Shown piece by piece: positions 8,788-18,889 of a stretch of DNA of 64,000 nt. A program made the translations under genes and the position numbers. The DNA comes from Massilia arenae (GTDB taxonomy: Bacteria; Pseudomonadota; Gammaproteobacteria; Burkholderiales; Burkholderiaceae_D). How positions within the stretch are numbered: position 1 is the stretch's first letter; each line of letters starts with the position of its first letter. The stretch is taken from contig NZ_VPFD01000002.1 of NCBI RefSeq assembly GCF_008014745.1, positions 186,001-250,000 of the forward strand. The letters are read 5' to 3'. The notes beneath the pieces are model-generated. The model did not search any database and was not told where the DNA came from. It saw only the letters and a list, made by a program, of their open reading frames with translations.

Positions 8788-10070
8788 ACCGCACGCTGTA
8801 CTCCGCCCTGTGGTGGGTGGCCATGCCGGCCGTGCTGGGGCGGCTGTGGTGGCGTGGCCGCAAGGAACCGGGCTACCGCGCCCACTGGGGCGAACGCCTG
8901 GCCCTGGACGGCCCTGCGCCGGGCGACCGTCCCACCATCATGGTGCACGCCGTCTCGGTCGGCGAGACGCGCGCAGCCGAACCGGTGGTCGACGCGCTGC
9001 TGGCGGCCTATCCCGACTGCCGCATCCTGCTGACCCATATGACGCCGACCGGACGCGCCACCGGCAAATCCCTGTTCGCGCATCATGGCGAGCGCGTGGT
9101 GCAAAGCTATCTGCCGTACGACACGGGCGCGATGACGCGGCGCTTCCTGCGCCGCCATCGCCCGCGCGCCTGCATCCTGATGGAGACCGAGGTCTGGCCG
9201 AACCTGATCCACGCCTGCAAGCAGCTTGCGGTGCCGATCGTGCTGGCCAATGCCCGCCTGTCCGAAAAATCCCTCAAGCGCGGCCGCAAGGCGGGCGCCG
9301 TGATGCTGGAGGCGGCGCGCGGCTTCACCCTGGTCGCGGCCCAGACCGAGCTCGACGCCGAGCGCATCCGCTCGCTCGGCGCGCCGAACGTGGTAGTCAC
9401 CGGCAGCGTCAAGTTCGATGTGACGCCGCCGCCTGCGGCGCTGGAAAAGGGCGACTGGCTGCGCAGTCGCATCCGTTCCGGCGGCCCCGAACGGCCGGTG
9501 TTCCTGTGCGCCAGCACGCGCGAGGGCGAGGAGGCGCTGATTCTCGACGCCTGGCAGCGGATGCCTGACAAGCCGTCCGGCGCGCTCTTGGCGCTCGTGC
9601 CGCGCCATCCGCAGCGCTTCGACGAGGTCGCGGAGCTGGTCGCGGCGCGCGGATTCACGCTGGCGCGGCGCTCCCGGCTCGATCTCGACCATGGCGTGGA
9701 CGGCGCCGACGTGCTGCTGGGCGATTCGATGGGCGAGATGTTCGCCTATTACGCGGCCTGCGATTGCGCCTATATCGGCGGCAGCCTGCTACCGCTGGGC
9801 GGCCAGAACCTGATCGAAGCCTGCGCGCTGGGCAAGCCGGTGCTGGTGGGCGAGCACACCTTCAACTTCCTCGACGCCACCAATGAGGCGGTGGGCGACG
9901 GCGCCGCGCTGCGGGTGCCTGACGCCGAGGCCCTGGTGGCGGCGGCCGTGCGCCTGCTGGGCGACGTCGCGGCGCGCGTGGCGATGGGGGAAAAGGCGCT
10001 GGCCTTCGCCCGCCGCCACCGCGGGGCGACCCTGCGCACTGTTGAACTCGTGCAACGGCATATCCGGTAG
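8784..10070 (+). CDS. waaA: 3-deoxy-D-manno-octulosonic acid (Kdo) transferase WaaA
   Basis: Adds Kdo residues from CMP-Kdo to lipid IVA, the essential start of the LPS core; monotopic inner-membrane GT30 enzyme of 428 aa. An N-terminal hydrophobic helix (residues 5-20) is followed by YRAHWGERL, HAVSVGETRAAEPVV, LMETEVWPNLIHAC and ANARLSEKS, all WaaA landmarks. The C-terminal half has IGGSLLPLGGQNLIEACA. I start at ATG 8784, which overlaps the waaC stop as ATGA; the same frame is open far upstream inside waaC but that part has no coding meaning. Betaproteobacterial WaaA may be mono- or bifunctional; this cannot be decided here. Confidence 0.95.
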   Translation: MNRTLYSALWWVAMPAVLGRLWWRGRKEPGYRAHWGERLALDGPAPGDRPTIMVHAVSVGETRAAEPVVDALLAAYPDCRILLTHMTPTGRATGKSLFAHHGERVVQSYLPYDTGAMTRRFLRRHRPRACILMETEVWPNLIHACKQLAVPIVLANARLSEKSLKRGRKAGAVMLEAARGFTLVAAQTELDAERIRSLGAPNVVVTGSVKFDVTPPPAALEKGDWLRSRIRSGGPERPVFLCASTREGEEALILDAWQRMPDKPSGALLALVPRHPQRFDEVAELVAARGFTLARRSRLDLDHGVDGADVLLGDSMGEMFAYYAACDCAYIGGSLLPLGGQNLIEACALGKPVLVGEHTFNFLDATNEAVGDGAALRVPDAEALVAAAVRLLGDVAARVAMGEKALAFARRHRGATLRTVELVQRHIR

Positions 10071-10120
10071 GTTTTGTTACCATTCAAAACTGCACGGTAC
10101 AAAACAAAAGGGGATGCGCC

Positions 10121-10672
10121 ATGTTGTCGTTGAATCGCCCGAGACCAGTCGGTAATGGAAAGCCCGTGGCTGTATTGGTCCAGGAACACGCGGCAGAGGC
10201 GCTGGAGGCCATCATGACCGCAGCACCGACCGAAGTCCCGGCGCCGCCGCGCGCCGACGTCGCGCTCCCTCTGGATGCGCTGCACTTTTTCGTGCGCTAT
10301 ACGCTGCGCGAGTACACCAGTTTCATGTGGCAGCATGGCGGCTTCCTGATCCGCCGCCGGCGCGTGCGCTGGCCGGCCAGCCTGCTGCTGCGCCTGAAAA
10401 GCACCTTCAGCGCGGCCCTGAACTTCGTCCTGCTCGGACGCGGGCGGCGCACCTATGAATTCACCATCGACGAACACGGCATCGTGCGCACCAGCGGCGG
10501 CGTGACCCTGATCGACTGGGACGACGTGGCCGCCGTGCGCACTTATTCGCGCGGTTTCATGATGGTGCTCAAGCGCGGCACCTTGCCGATTCCCTTCCGT
10601 TGCCTGTCCGAGGGCCAGGTTGCCACCATGCGCGAGCTGGCGGCGGCGCGGCACGAGTTGGCGCTGCGCTGA
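10121..10672 (+). CDS. YcxB-like family protein, hypothetical
   Basis: 183 aa of unknown function. Residues about 50-180 resemble the YcxB-like domain: FFVRYTLREY, a hydrophobic stretch (SAALNFVLLG) that could dip into the membrane, then YEFTIDEHGIVRTSGG and WDDVAAVRTYSRGFMMVLK, the beta-rich PH-like core typical of the family. The first about 45 residues are low-complexity, Ala/Pro-rich. ATG 10121 follows GGGGAT; an alternative ATG at 10214 would remove the low-complexity part. It follows waaA by 50 bp and may be co-transcribed. I know no firm role for the family. Confidence 0.75.
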   Translation: MLSLNRPRPVGNGKPVAVLVQEHAAEALEAIMTAAPTEVPAPPRADVALPLDALHFFVRYTLREYTSFMWQHGGFLIRRRRVRWPASLLLRLKSTFSAALNFVLLGRGRRTYEFTIDEHGIVRTSGGVTLIDWDDVAAVRTYSRGFMMVLKRGTLPIPFRCLSEGQVATMRELAAARHELALR

Positions 10673-10696
10673 TTGGTGCTGGTGGTTGGCGAGCAG

Positions 10697-10805
10697 ACTT
10701 AGGTTCCCGCCTCCGCGGGAACGACGTTTCAAGCGTGAGGGTGCTGGGGAACAGCCGTAGTCCGCTACCGCTCCACGTCGTTCCCGCAGAGGCGGGAACC
10801 TAAGT
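10697..10805. repeat. REP-like inverted pair, copy A
   Basis: Two 31-bp elements face each other. The first (10697-10727) reads ACTTAGGTTCCCGCC-TCC-GCGGGAACGACGT in outline, and the second (10775-10805) is nearly its reverse complement. Each is itself a hairpin (TTCCCGC/GCGGGAA). They lie between convergent genes. A very similar pair lies at 44683-44790, so this is a dispersed family, like REP/BIME elements. Confidence 0.8.
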
Positions 10806-10833
10806 TATGCGCGTACCACTGGCATCACCCCCG

Positions 10834-11736
10834 TCACTCCTCGAACAACACCGGCATCTCGTGCGAGCGGCGGCGCAACGCCAGGCGCGCGCCGTCGTAA
10901 TCCGGATACACCTCGCCCACCGTGGCCCAGAACGCCGGGCTGTGGTTCATCTCGCGCAGGTGGGCCAGTTCGTGCGCCACCACGTAGTCGATCAGCGCCA
11001 GCGGATAGTGGATCAGGCGCCAGTTGAGGCGAATGCTGCCGCCCACCGTGCACGAGCCCCAGCGCGAGCCGGCCGACGACAGCGTGAAGCTGCTGTAGGC
11101 CACGCCCAGCTGCGGCGCGAAATGGTCCAGGCGCTCGCGGAACAGGCGCTTGGCCTCGGCCTGGAACCAGAGCTTTACTCTTTCCTTGAGCTGCCATTCG
11201 GACAGCCCCGGCACCATGCCGATCCATAATTCATTGCTGGCGGCGTCGAACTGGCAGTGGCTGCGCGCCGCTTCTTGGAGGCGCAGCACGATCTCGCCGC
11301 CCAGGTAGGGCAGGCGCGCGCCAACCTTCCATTCGACCGGCTGGCGCTGCTGGCGCTGGTCGCGCCGTTCTCCCCGTTCGAGCAGCTTGGCGACGATCCA
11401 GCGCTGCTTGGCGCGCAGCGCGTTGTCGATCTCTTCGAGCGTCACGCGGCGCGGCGCCGTCACGCGCAGGCCGTCGTCGTCGATCGTGAAGCCGATCGAG
11501 CGCCGCATTGATCGGCGCAGGGCGTACTCGATGGTGTGGTGGCCGAGATTGATGCGTTTCAGGGGAGGGTCTTGCGGGCCGACGGGCGGCGAGGGAAGCT
11601 TGATGCGGGGCGGCGCCGGCGGCGCCTTGAACAGCGGCTGCGCGGGCGAGAGAGGCCTGTCGGAAGGCCTCAGCGCCGCGAAGAATTCTTGCGCGAACAA
11701 CTCCAACTGGTGGCCGTCGACCTTCGCCGAGGCCAT
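10834..11736 (-). CDS. YgjP-like (DUF45) M48-type metallopeptidase
   Basis: 300-aa protein with a C-terminal YgjP/WSS1-like zinc metallopeptidase domain. VVAHELAHLREMNHSPAFW carries HExxH (HELAH) and the downstream NHS histidine; the preceding SRWGSCTVGGSIRLNWRL is the family signature. Substrates are unknown in bacteria. Residues 1-60 are Pro-rich and variable. I start at ATG 11736 (MASAKVDGHQLELF) because the longer frame to 11946 would run into plsC. It is the last gene of the minus-strand glyQ-glyS-gmhB-plsC run, 41 bp after plsC. Confidence 0.88.
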   Translation of the reverse strand: MASAKVDGHQLELFAQEFFAALRPSDRPLSPAQPLFKAPPAPPRIKLPSPPVGPQDPPLKRINLGHHTIEYALRRSMRRSIGFTIDDDGLRVTAPRRVTLEEIDNALRAKQRWIVAKLLERGERRDQRQQRQPVEWKVGARLPYLGGEIVLRLQEAARSHCQFDAASNELWIGMVPGLSEWQLKERVKLWFQAEAKRLFRERLDHFAPQLGVAYSSFTLSSAGSRWGSCTVGGSIRLNWRLIHYPLALIDYVVAHELAHLREMNHSPAFWATVGEVYPDYDGARLALRRRSHEMPVLFEE

Positions 11737-11777
11737 GGTCTGTGGCCTCGACTCACGAATCTGGGCGCTGACGTCGC

Positions 11778-12533
11778 TCAACCACCTTTGTAGGCGTGGG
11801 GCGAAATGACGCGCATTTCGGATTCTATCCAATTTTCTACCTCTGCCATCAGGCTGTCGGGGGTATGGCCTTCGGGCGAGATCGGCTTGCCGATCGAGAC
11901 CGTGATCAATCCGGGCCGTTTGATGAATGAATTCTTGGGCCAGCACTCGCCCGAATTATGCGCGATCGGCACCACCACCGCTTGGGTTTCCACAGCCAGG
12001 CGTGTGCCGCCGCTTTTGTACTTGCCCTTCTGGCCGACCGGGATGCGGGTGCCTTCGGGGAACATGATGATCCACTGGCCGTCGGCCAGGCGGCGCTTCC
12101 CGTGGCGCACGACGGAGCCGAAGGCATTCTTGCCCTGCTTGCGGTCGATCGGGATCATGCGCAGCAAGCCCATGGCCCAGCCGAAGAAGGGGATGTACAG
12201 GATTTCCTTCTTGAAGACGTAGACCAGCGGCCGCGTGAGATTGGGCAGCAGGAAAATCGTTTCCCATGCCGACTGGTGCTTCGAGAGCACGATGGCCGGC
12301 GCGTCGGGCAGGTTGTCGTAGCCCTTGAATTCGTAGCGGATGCCGCAGATGACGCGCGCGCACCAGATGATGAAGACGTTCCAGCGCGAGGTGAACCAGA
12401 AACGCTTGTTGTACGACAGCGGCGCCGCCAGGAAGCAGAGGCAGGCCCAGATGACGGTGGCGACGATCATGACGACCGTGAACAGCAGGGAACGCAGGAA
12501 CAAACTGAAGTTACGCAAAGGGGCTCCGGACAA
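11778..12533 (-). CDS. plsC: 1-acyl-sn-glycerol-3-phosphate acyltransferase PlsC
   Basis: Makes phosphatidic acid from lysophosphatidic acid at the inner membrane; 251 aa. Two N-terminal hydrophobic segments (about 10-35) precede the catalytic KHQSAWE, an HX4E variant of the usual HX4D that is common in betaproteobacterial PlsC. FPEGTR and the lysine-rich GQKGKYKSGG loop follow, then VPIAHNSG. It lies downstream of gmhB in the conserved glyQ-glyS-gmhB-plsC order and is the better candidate for the essential PlsC of this genome than the paralogue at 2.8 kb. Confidence 0.93.
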   Translation of the reverse strand: MSGAPLRNFSLFLRSLLFTVVMIVATVIWACLCFLAAPLSYNKRFWFTSRWNVFIIWCARVICGIRYEFKGYDNLPDAPAIVLSKHQSAWETIFLLPNLTRPLVYVFKKEILYIPFFGWAMGLLRMIPIDRKQGKNAFGSVVRHGKRRLADGQWIIMFPEGTRIPVGQKGKYKSGGTRLAVETQAVVVPIAHNSGECWPKNSFIKRPGLITVSIGKPISPEGHTPDSLMAEVENWIESEMRVISPHAYKGG

Positions 12534-12588
12534 ATCGATCTGGTTCTGGATAGTGCAGGACTACTTTTTTATGACGGCTTTTTTATGA

Positions 12589-13158
12589 TTATGCAGCTTG
12601 TGGGCCGCTTGCACCAGTAGCCCCCGGCTTGAGGAATGCAGCGACCATCGATGCCAGGTCCGGGAACACCTGGGTGCCGGGCGGCAGGCCGCCGGTGGCC
12701 TGGGTCTTCTCGCCTTTCCCGGTCAGCACCAGGTAGGGCGTGCAGCCGCGGTTGAAGCCTGCCTGCAGGTCGCGCAGCGAGTCGCCCACGGTAGGCACGC
12801 CCTTGAGATTGACCTTGAAACGCTTGCCTATCTCTTCGAACATGCCCGACTTGGGCTTGCGGCAATCGCAGCCATCGATCGCCGCGTGCGGGCAGAAGAA
12901 GATGGCGTCGATGTCGGCGCCCACCAGCTGGGCCGCCGCATGCAGCTTGGCGTGGATGGCGTTCAGGGTCGCGATGTCGAACAGGCCGCGCGCGATGCCC
13001 GACTGGTTGGTCGCGATCACGACCCGGTAGCCCGCCTGGTTCAGGCGGGCGATCGCCTCGAGCGAGCCGGGGATCGGGGTCCACTCCGCCGGCGACTTGA
13101 TGAAGTCCGGCGAATCGTGGTTGATCACGCCATCGCGGTCGAGGATGATGAGCTTCAT
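12589..13158 (-). CDS. gmhB: D-glycero-beta-D-manno-heptose-1,7-bisphosphate 7-phosphatase GmhB
   Basis: HAD-superfamily phosphatase of 189 aa that removes the 7-phosphate in ADP-heptose synthesis for the LPS core, supplying waaC. LILDRDGVIN is the nucleophile motif, ATNQSGIARG the second. CPHAAIDGCDCRKPKSGM holds the zinc-binding Cys/His cluster and the conserved KP, and VGDSLRDLQAG the fourth motif. I start at ATG 13158 with AAGGAAG upstream; the frame opens at 13191 but MGHERAKEERT is not conserved. It sits 34 bp after glyS. The last about 15 residues are Ala/Gly-rich and variable. Confidence 0.95.
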   Translation of the reverse strand: MKLIILDRDGVINHDSPDFIKSPAEWTPIPGSLEAIARLNQAGYRVVIATNQSGIARGLFDIATLNAIHAKLHAAAQLVGADIDAIFFCPHAAIDGCDCRKPKSGMFEEIGKRFKVNLKGVPTVGDSLRDLQAGFNRGCTPYLVLTGKGEKTQATGGLPPGTQVFPDLASMVAAFLKPGATGASGPQAA

Positions 13159-13192
13159 CGTCCGTTCTTCCTTGGCTCGCTCGTGGCCCATC

Positions 13193-15301
13193 TTATGCCG
13201 CCAGCTTCGAGATGTCGGCCACGCGGTTCATCATGCCGTGCAAGACCGCCAGCAGGGCCAGGCGGTTGTTGCGCAGCTTGACGTCGTCGGCCATCACCAT
13301 CACGTCGTTGAAGAAGGCGTCGACCTGGTCGCGCAGCTGGGCCAGGGTCTTGAGCGTGCCGCTGAAGTCGCCCGCGGCGAAGGCCGCATCGACGTCGGGC
13401 TGCACGCGGGTGACGGCGGCCGCCAGGTCCTTCTCGGCCTGGTCCTGCAGCAGACCAGGGTCGACCGCGGCATCCTTCGGCATCGCTTCCTCGTTCTTCT
13501 TGAGGATGTTGGTGATGCGCTTGTTGGCGGCGGCCAGCGAGGCTGCCTCGGGCAGCGCCGCGAAGGCCTGCACCGCTTCCAGGCGTTGCACCACGTCGTC
13601 GACGCGGTCCGGATTCTGGGCCAGCACCGCCTCGACCTCGTTCGGCGAGAAGCCACGCTCGCGCAGCATGCTGCGCAGGCGGTCGAGCATGAAGGCGGTC
13701 ACTTCGACGCGCGGATCGCGCAGCGAGTCAAAGCGCGCCGGTTCGTCGGCGAAGGTGGTCATCGCGTCGGCCAGCATGTCGGCGATCGACAGCGGCAGGC
13801 GCTTCTCGACCAGCATGCGCACGATGCCCAGCGCGTGGCGGCGCAGCGCGAACGGATCCTTCTCGCCGGTCGGCTGCAGGCCGATGGCCCAGATGCCGAC
13901 CAGGGTTTCCAGCTTGTCGGCCAGGGCCACTGCCAGGCCGGTATTGGTGGCTGGCAGGGCGTCGCCGGCGAAGCGCGGCTGGTAGTGTTCGGACGCCGCG
14001 CGCGCGACCTCGTCATGCTCGCCATCGTGGCGCGCGTAATACGTGCCCATGATGCCTTGCAGCTCGGGGAACTCGCCGACCATGTCGGTCAGCAGGTCGG
14101 CCTTGGACAGGCGCGCGCCGCGCTCGGCAAGCGCCGCGTCGAAGCCCAGGCGGGTGGCGATATAGGTCGCCAGCTTGGTGACGCGCTCGCTGCGCTCGGC
14201 CTGCGAACCCAGCTTGTTGTGGTAGACCACGTTGGCCAGTTGCGGCAGGCGCGACTCCAGCGTTTTTTTCTTGTCCTGCTCGAAGAAGAACTTGGCGTCC
14301 GACAGGCGCGGACGCACCACGCGCTCGTTGCCGCCAACGATGGACTCGGGCGCGTCGGTCGCGATATTCGACACGATCAGGAAGCGCGAACGCAGCTTGC
14401 CTTCGTTATCGGTCAGCGCGAAGTATTTCTGGTTGGTCTGCATGGTCAGGATCAGGCATTCCTGCGGCACGGCCAGGAATTCTTCCTCGAAGCGGCATTC
14501 ATAGACTACCGGCCATTCGACCAGGGCCGCCACTTCGTCCAGCAGCGATTCGGGCATCAGCACCTGGTCGGCGCCGGCTTTCTCGAGCAGCTGGGTGCGG
14601 ATGCTTTCCTTGCGCGCTGCGGCCGACGACAAGACCTTGCCTTCGTTCTCCAGCACTTGCGCGTAGTCGTTCGCGTGCCCGATCGTGATCGGACCGCCAT
14701 GCGACAGGAAGCGGTGGCCCATTGTGGTGCGGCCGGCGGCCAGGCCCAGCAGGGACAGCGGCAGCACCTGGTCGCCATGCAGCGCGATCAAAAGGTGCAC
14801 CGGACGGACGAACTGCACGGTGTCGCCGCTCGGACGCTGGTAGCTCATGACCTTCGGGATCGGCAGCTTGGCCACCGTCTCGGCCAGCACGTCCTGCAGG
14901 GCGCCGGCCAAGGCGCTGCCGGCGGCCGTATAGGTGTAGAAGAAGCTTTCGGCCTTGCCGTCCTGGGCGCGTTCGAGCTGGTCGACGGAGAGGTCGGGGA
15001 AGCCCAGCGCGGCCAGTTTCTTGGCCAGCGGTGCGCTCGGATTGCCTTCCTTATCGAGGGCCACGGAGACAGGCAGCACCTTCTCGCGGATCGATTTGTC
15101 GGGCGAGGTGTCGCGCACGTTCGTGATCGTGACGGCCAGGCGGCGCGGGGTGGCGTGGGTGGTGACGCTGCTATCGGCTTCCAGGAAGTCGCGGGCCTTC
15201 AGGCCATTCGAGATGCCGGCGGCAAAGGCCGCGCCCAGCTTGACGAGCGCCTTCGGCGGCAGTTCTTCGGTCTGCAGTTCGACGAGGAGTGTTTGGTTCA
15301 T
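13193..15301 (-). CDS. glyS: Glycyl-tRNA synthetase beta subunit GlyS
   Basis: Beta subunit of the bacterial alpha2beta2 glycyl-tRNA synthetase, needed for tRNA recognition; 702 aa, close to the usual 690-700. It begins [15 protein letters not shown], the family start, and holds KRIPKVMSY-like and TNQKYFAL segments. An HD-type middle region and C-terminal anticodon-binding-type region are present ([10 protein letters not shown] and RLALL near the end). It is 15 bp downstream of glyQ, so the two subunits are co-expressed. Long antisense frames over this gene are GC-driven artefacts. Confidence 0.97.
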   Translation of the reverse strand: MNQTLLVELQTEELPPKALVKLGAAFAAGISNGLKARDFLEADSSVTTHATPRRLAVTITNVRDTSPDKSIREKVLPVSVALDKEGNPSAPLAKKLAALGFPDLSVDQLERAQDGKAESFFYTYTAAGSALAGALQDVLAETVAKLPIPKVMSYQRPSGDTVQFVRPVHLLIALHGDQVLPLSLLGLAAGRTTMGHRFLSHGGPITIGHANDYAQVLENEGKVLSSAAARKESIRTQLLEKAGADQVLMPESLLDEVAALVEWPVVYECRFEEEFLAVPQECLILTMQTNQKYFALTDNEGKLRSRFLIVSNIATDAPESIVGGNERVVRPRLSDAKFFFEQDKKKTLESRLPQLANVVYHNKLGSQAERSERVTKLATYIATRLGFDAALAERGARLSKADLLTDMVGEFPELQGIMGTYYARHDGEHDEVARAASEHYQPRFAGDALPATNTGLAVALADKLETLVGIWAIGLQPTGEKDPFALRRHALGIVRMLVEKRLPLSIADMLADAMTTFADEPARFDSLRDPRVEVTAFMLDRLRSMLRERGFSPNEVEAVLAQNPDRVDDVVQRLEAVQAFAALPEAASLAAANKRITNILKKNEEAMPKDAAVDPGLLQDQAEKDLAAAVTRVQPDVDAAFAAGDFSGTLKTLAQLRDQVDAFFNDVMVMADDVKLRNNRLALLAVLHGMMNRVADISKLAA

Positions 15302-15316
15302 GGTCTGTTCTGTTCT

Positions 15317-16231
15317 TTACGCTGCAGCTGGTTCGGTCTTCGGTGCCATCGGGAAGCCCAGCTTCTCGCGCGAATCGTAATAGGCTTGCGCCACCAGGCG
15401 CGACAGGGTGCGCACGCGGCCGATATAGGCGGCACGTTCGGTCACCGAGATCGCGCCGCGCGCGTCCAGCAGGTTGAAGCTGTGCGAGGCCTTCATGATC
15501 TGCTCGTAGGCCGGCAGGGTCAGTTGCAGCTCGACCAGGCGCTTGGCTTCGGATTCGTGGTTATTGAAAGCCTGGAACAGGATGTCGGTGTTCGAATGCT
15601 CGAAGTTGTAGGTCGACTGTTCGACTTCGTTCTGGTGGAAGACGTCGCCGTAGGAGAGCTTTTTCTTCTCGCCGTTCTCTTCCCACTCGGTCCACACCAG
15701 GTCGTAGACATTCTCGACGCCCTGCAGGTACATGGCCAGGCGCTCGATGCCATAGGTGATCTCGCCCAGCACCGGCTTGCAATCGAGGCCGCCGACTTGC
15801 TGGAAATAGGTGAACTGGGTGACTTCCATGCCGTTCAGCCAGACTTCCCAGCCGAGGCCCCAGGCGCCCAGGGTCGGGCTTTCCCAGTCGTCCTCGACGA
15901 AGCGCACGTCATTCTTCTTCAGGTCCAGTCCCAGCGCCTCGAGCGAACCGAGGTAGAGATCGAGGATGTTCTCGGGCGCGGGCTTCAGGGCGACCTGGAA
16001 TTGGTAGTAGTGCTGCAGGCGGTTCGGATTCTCGCCATAGCGGCCATCCTTCGGGCGGCGCGACGGCTGCACATAGGCGGCGCGCCACGGCTCGGGGCCG
16101 ATCGCACGCAGGAAGGTGCCGGTGTGGAAGGTGCCCGCGCCGACTTCCATGTCGTAGGGCTGGAGCAGTGCGCAGCCCTGCTTGTCCCAGTAGGACTGCA
16201 GGGTGAGGATGATTTGTTGGAATGTGAGCAT
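15317..16231 (-). CDS. glyQ: Glycyl-tRNA synthetase alpha subunit GlyQ
   Basis: Catalytic alpha subunit of class II glycyl-tRNA synthetase, 304 aa as usual. [20 protein letters not shown] at ATG 16231 is the canonical start. [20 protein letters not shown] and the class II motif region [16 protein letters not shown] follow, and the middle has [19 protein letters not shown]. An upstream frame extension to 16375 would enter lnt and is not coding. The first gene of the run glyQ-glyS-gmhB-plsC; the 97 bp to lnt hold a GC-rich CGCCCC/GGGGCG hairpin near 16304-16320. Confidence 0.97.
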   Translation of the reverse strand: MLTFQQIILTLQSYWDKQGCALLQPYDMEVGAGTFHTGTFLRAIGPEPWRAAYVQPSRRPKDGRYGENPNRLQHYYQFQVALKPAPENILDLYLGSLEALGLDLKKNDVRFVEDDWESPTLGAWGLGWEVWLNGMEVTQFTYFQQVGGLDCKPVLGEITYGIERLAMYLQGVENVYDLVWTEWEENGEKKKLSYGDVFHQNEVEQSTYNFEHSNTDILFQAFNNHESEAKRLVELQLTLPAYEQIMKASHSFNLLDARGAISVTERAAYIGRVRTLSRLVAQAYYDSREKLGFPMAPKTEPAAA

Positions 16232-16328
16232 CTCGAATGGGACGGGGCTAGTGGGCCGCGAACACGGTATGTTTGCTAAATGACTAATTCTACTGAATTT
16301 TTGCGCCCCTCTGGGGGGCGATTTCAAC

Positions 16329-17918
16329 TCAGCTATTCGATTGGGCGTTGTTACGACGATAGCGGCGGCCGGCAAACCACGCGCCGAGCAGCATCACGCC
16401 TCCCAGCATCAGGAAGGCCGCGCTGCCGAGCCGGATGAACGGCGTCATGCCGCTCGCGCCGCGCACGGTCGCGCTCAGGACGCCGTCGGTATAGAACGGC
16501 AGCACTTGCGTGATATTGCCGCGGTGGTCGATCACGGCGGTGGCGCCGTCGTTGGTCGAACGCAGCATCGGACGGCCCGTCTCCAGGGTGCGCATGCGCG
16601 AGATCTGCAGGTGCTGCGGGATGGCCACCGACTGGCCGTACCACGACAGGTTCGACACGTTCAGCAGCAAGGTCGCCGGATGCTGCGCATTGCGCAGCTG
16701 GTAGGCGATTTCTTCGCCGAACACGTCTTCGTAGCAGATATTCGGCAGCACCCACTGGTCTTTCACCGCGAACGGGGCCTGCAGCGCGGCGCCGCGGGTG
16801 GCGTCGCTCAGCGGGATGTTCATCATGTCGGTGAACCAGCGGAAGCCCGGCGGGATGAATTCGCCGAACGGCACCAGGTGCGCCTTGTCGTAGCGATATG
16901 GCCTCGGTTCGGGGCTCATCGCGATCAGGCTGTTGCCGTATTTTTCCGGACCGTCGAACAACGGCAGGCCGATCGCCAGCGTGCTGCCGGTGGTCGTGGC
17001 GAAACGCTGCAGGCCGTCCAGGTAGCCGTCCGGCAGATTGTGCGGGAAGACGGGCAGGGCGGTTTCAGGCGTGGCGATCAGGTCGGCCGGGGCCGCCGTG
17101 ATCATGGCCTGGTAGCGCGTCACGATGCTGGTCAGGAATTCCATATCGAATTTCCTGTCTTGCGGGATATTGCCTTGCAGCAAGCGCACGGTGATCGGCT
17201 GGCCCGTTTCCTGGGTCCATTCGACCGTGCGCAAGCCGGCGCCCACCAGCAACAAGCCCGCCAGCAGGCCGATCGCCGGCCAGCGTGCGCGCTGGGTCAG
17301 CATCGCGATGCAGCCGGCGCCAACGCCGGCCAGGATGCCGAGGCCGTAGACGCCGATCAGCGGCGCGAAGCCGGCCAGCGGCGCCAGGTCGTGGGCATAG
17401 CCCGACGAGGCCCAGGGGAAGCCCGTAAACACCCAGCCGCGCAGCCATTCGGACACGCCCCACAGCGTGGGCAGCACCAGCAGCAGGAAGGCGGCCACCG
17501 GCAGCGACCAGCGCTTGCGCAGCCAGGTCGCGACGCCGGCAGTGAAAGCGGCGAACAGGCCCATGTACAGGCCGAGCAGGATGATCGCCACCACCGCCAG
17601 CAGCACCGGCAGGTGGGCGAAGCGGGTCATGAGGACGGACAGCCAGTGCATGCCGGCGACCGACCAGCCGAAGCCGAAGGCCCAGCCGATCAGGGTCGCG
17701 CGCTTGACCGAACTCTTCAACCCGACCTGGTAGAACAGCCAGGCCAGGGACAGGAATTGCAGCGGCCACCAGCCGAAGGGCTGGAACGACAGGATGGAAG
17801 AACCGCCGGCCAGCGCGGCGATGAGCAGCAGCAGCGCGGATGGCTTGTCGCCGCGCAGCGCGGCGCGTTGGGCCAATTCGGGCGCCGCCGTCGTGGTCTG
17901 GGTCCAGCGGCGCAGCAT
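16329..17918 (-). CDS. lnt: Apolipoprotein N-acyltransferase Lnt
   Basis: Acylates the N-terminal cysteine of lipoproteins at the periplasmic side of the inner membrane; 529 aa. The N-terminal half has several hydrophobic helices; the C-terminal nitrilase-like domain carries the triad in TPETALPVF (Glu), [10 protein letters not shown] (Lys region) and [11 protein letters not shown] (Cys). A final hydrophobic segment lies near 485-510. It starts 1 bp into the corC stop (TGATG), so corC-lnt are translationally coupled, as in many proteobacteria. Confidence 0.95.
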   Translation of the reverse strand: MLRRWTQTTTAAPELAQRAALRGDKPSALLLLIAALAGGSSILSFQPFGWWPLQFLSLAWLFYQVGLKSSVKRATLIGWAFGFGWSVAGMHWLSVLMTRFAHLPVLLAVVAIILLGLYMGLFAAFTAGVATWLRKRWSLPVAAFLLLVLPTLWGVSEWLRGWVFTGFPWASSGYAHDLAPLAGFAPLIGVYGLGILAGVGAGCIAMLTQRARWPAIGLLAGLLLVGAGLRTVEWTQETGQPITVRLLQGNIPQDRKFDMEFLTSIVTRYQAMITAAPADLIATPETALPVFPHNLPDGYLDGLQRFATTTGSTLAIGLPLFDGPEKYGNSLIAMSPEPRPYRYDKAHLVPFGEFIPPGFRWFTDMMNIPLSDATRGAALQAPFAVKDQWVLPNICYEDVFGEEIAYQLRNAQHPATLLLNVSNLSWYGQSVAIPQHLQISRMRTLETGRPMLRSTNDGATAVIDHRGNITQVLPFYTDGVLSATVRGASGMTPFIRLGSAAFLMLGGVMLLGAWFAGRRYRRNNAQSNS

Positions 17919-18796
17919 CAGTCGCGGTCGTCTTCAGGCGATGGCAACTGTTCGACCAGCAGGACGTGGATCTGGCGTGCGTCGGCGCGCAGAATTTCGA
18001 AGCGCAGGCCGTGCAGGTCGACCACTTCGCCCTTGTGAGGCATGTGGCCCAGGTGGCTCGCGATCAGGCCGCCGATGGTATCGACTTCGTCGTCCGGCAG
18101 CTCGGTGCCGAGTTCCTCGTTGAACTGCTCGATCTCGGTCAGCGCCTTGACGCGCCAGCGCGGGCCGTGCTGGCCTTCGCGGATCGAGATGATGTTGTCT
18201 TCTTCTTCATCGAAATCGTATTCGTCCTCGATGTCGCCGACGATCTGCTCGAGCACGTCCTCGATCGTGATCAGGCCGGCCACGCCGGAATACTCGTCGA
18301 CCACGATCGCCATGTGATTGTGATTGGCGCGGAAGTCGCGCAGCAGCACGTTCAGGCGTTTCGATTCGGGAATGAAGACCGCCGGGCGCAGTTTGGTGCG
18401 CACGTCGAAAGATTCTTCAGCGTAATAACGCAGCAAATCCTTGGCCAGCAGGATGCCGACCACCTTGTCACGCTCGCCTTCGATGGCGGGGAAGCGCGAG
18501 TGGGCGGTTTCGAGCACATTGGGCATCCATTCCTCGATCGGTTTCGTGATGTCGATCACGTCCATTTGGGAACGGGGAACCATGATGTCGCGCGCCGACA
18601 GGTCGGAAACCTGGAACACGCCCTCGATCATCGACAGCGCATCGGCGTCGAGGAGGTTGCGTTCGTGGGCATCGTGCAGCACTTCGAGGAGCTCTGCGCG
18701 ATTTTCGGGCTCGGGGGAGATGAAGGCGGTCAGCCGTTCAAGCAGTGACCTGTGGGGTTTGGCGTCCGGTCGGACGTCACTGGGATACTCGGGCAT
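17918..18796 (-). CDS. corC: CorC/HlyC-family CBS-domain protein
   Basis: 292-aa cytosolic protein with two CBS motifs (about residues 60-180; RDIMVPRSQMDVI marks the first) and a C-terminal CorC_HlyC transporter-associated domain (about 200-285). CorC was named for magnesium/cobalt efflux, but this short form lacks the membrane DUF21 domain, so it is an accessory or regulator; its biochemical role is uncertain. I start at ATG 18796 (MPEYPSDVRPDAK); the longer frame to 18841 has no clear support. It follows ybeY and leads into lnt, the usual proteobacterial order. Confidence 0.92.
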   Translation of the reverse strand: MPEYPSDVRPDAKPHRSLLERLTAFISPEPENRAELLEVLHDAHERNLLDADALSMIEGVFQVSDLSARDIMVPRSQMDVIDITKPIEEWMPNVLETAHSRFPAIEGERDKVVGILLAKDLLRYYAEESFDVRTKLRPAVFIPESKRLNVLLRDFRANHNHMAIVVDEYSGVAGLITIEDVLEQIVGDIEDEYDFDEEEDNIISIREGQHGPRWRVKALTEIEQFNEELGTELPDDEVDTIGGLIASHLGHMPHKGEVVDLHGLRFEILRADARQIHVLLVEQLPSPEDDRD

Positions 18797-18889
18797 AGTT
18801 GGCGGGAAGCCGTTGTTGCAATGGGGTGTAGGATACACCAATTAGGGGTGCGACCAGTATTTACACGAGTGCGCACCCGTCCGCTTACC

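Noticed and set aside
13097..16279. A 1060-codon plus-strand open frame opposite glyS and glyQ
   Set aside because: Pure antisense shadow of GC-rich codons; the translation is low-complexity and matches nothing, while the minus strand encodes two full synthetase subunits.
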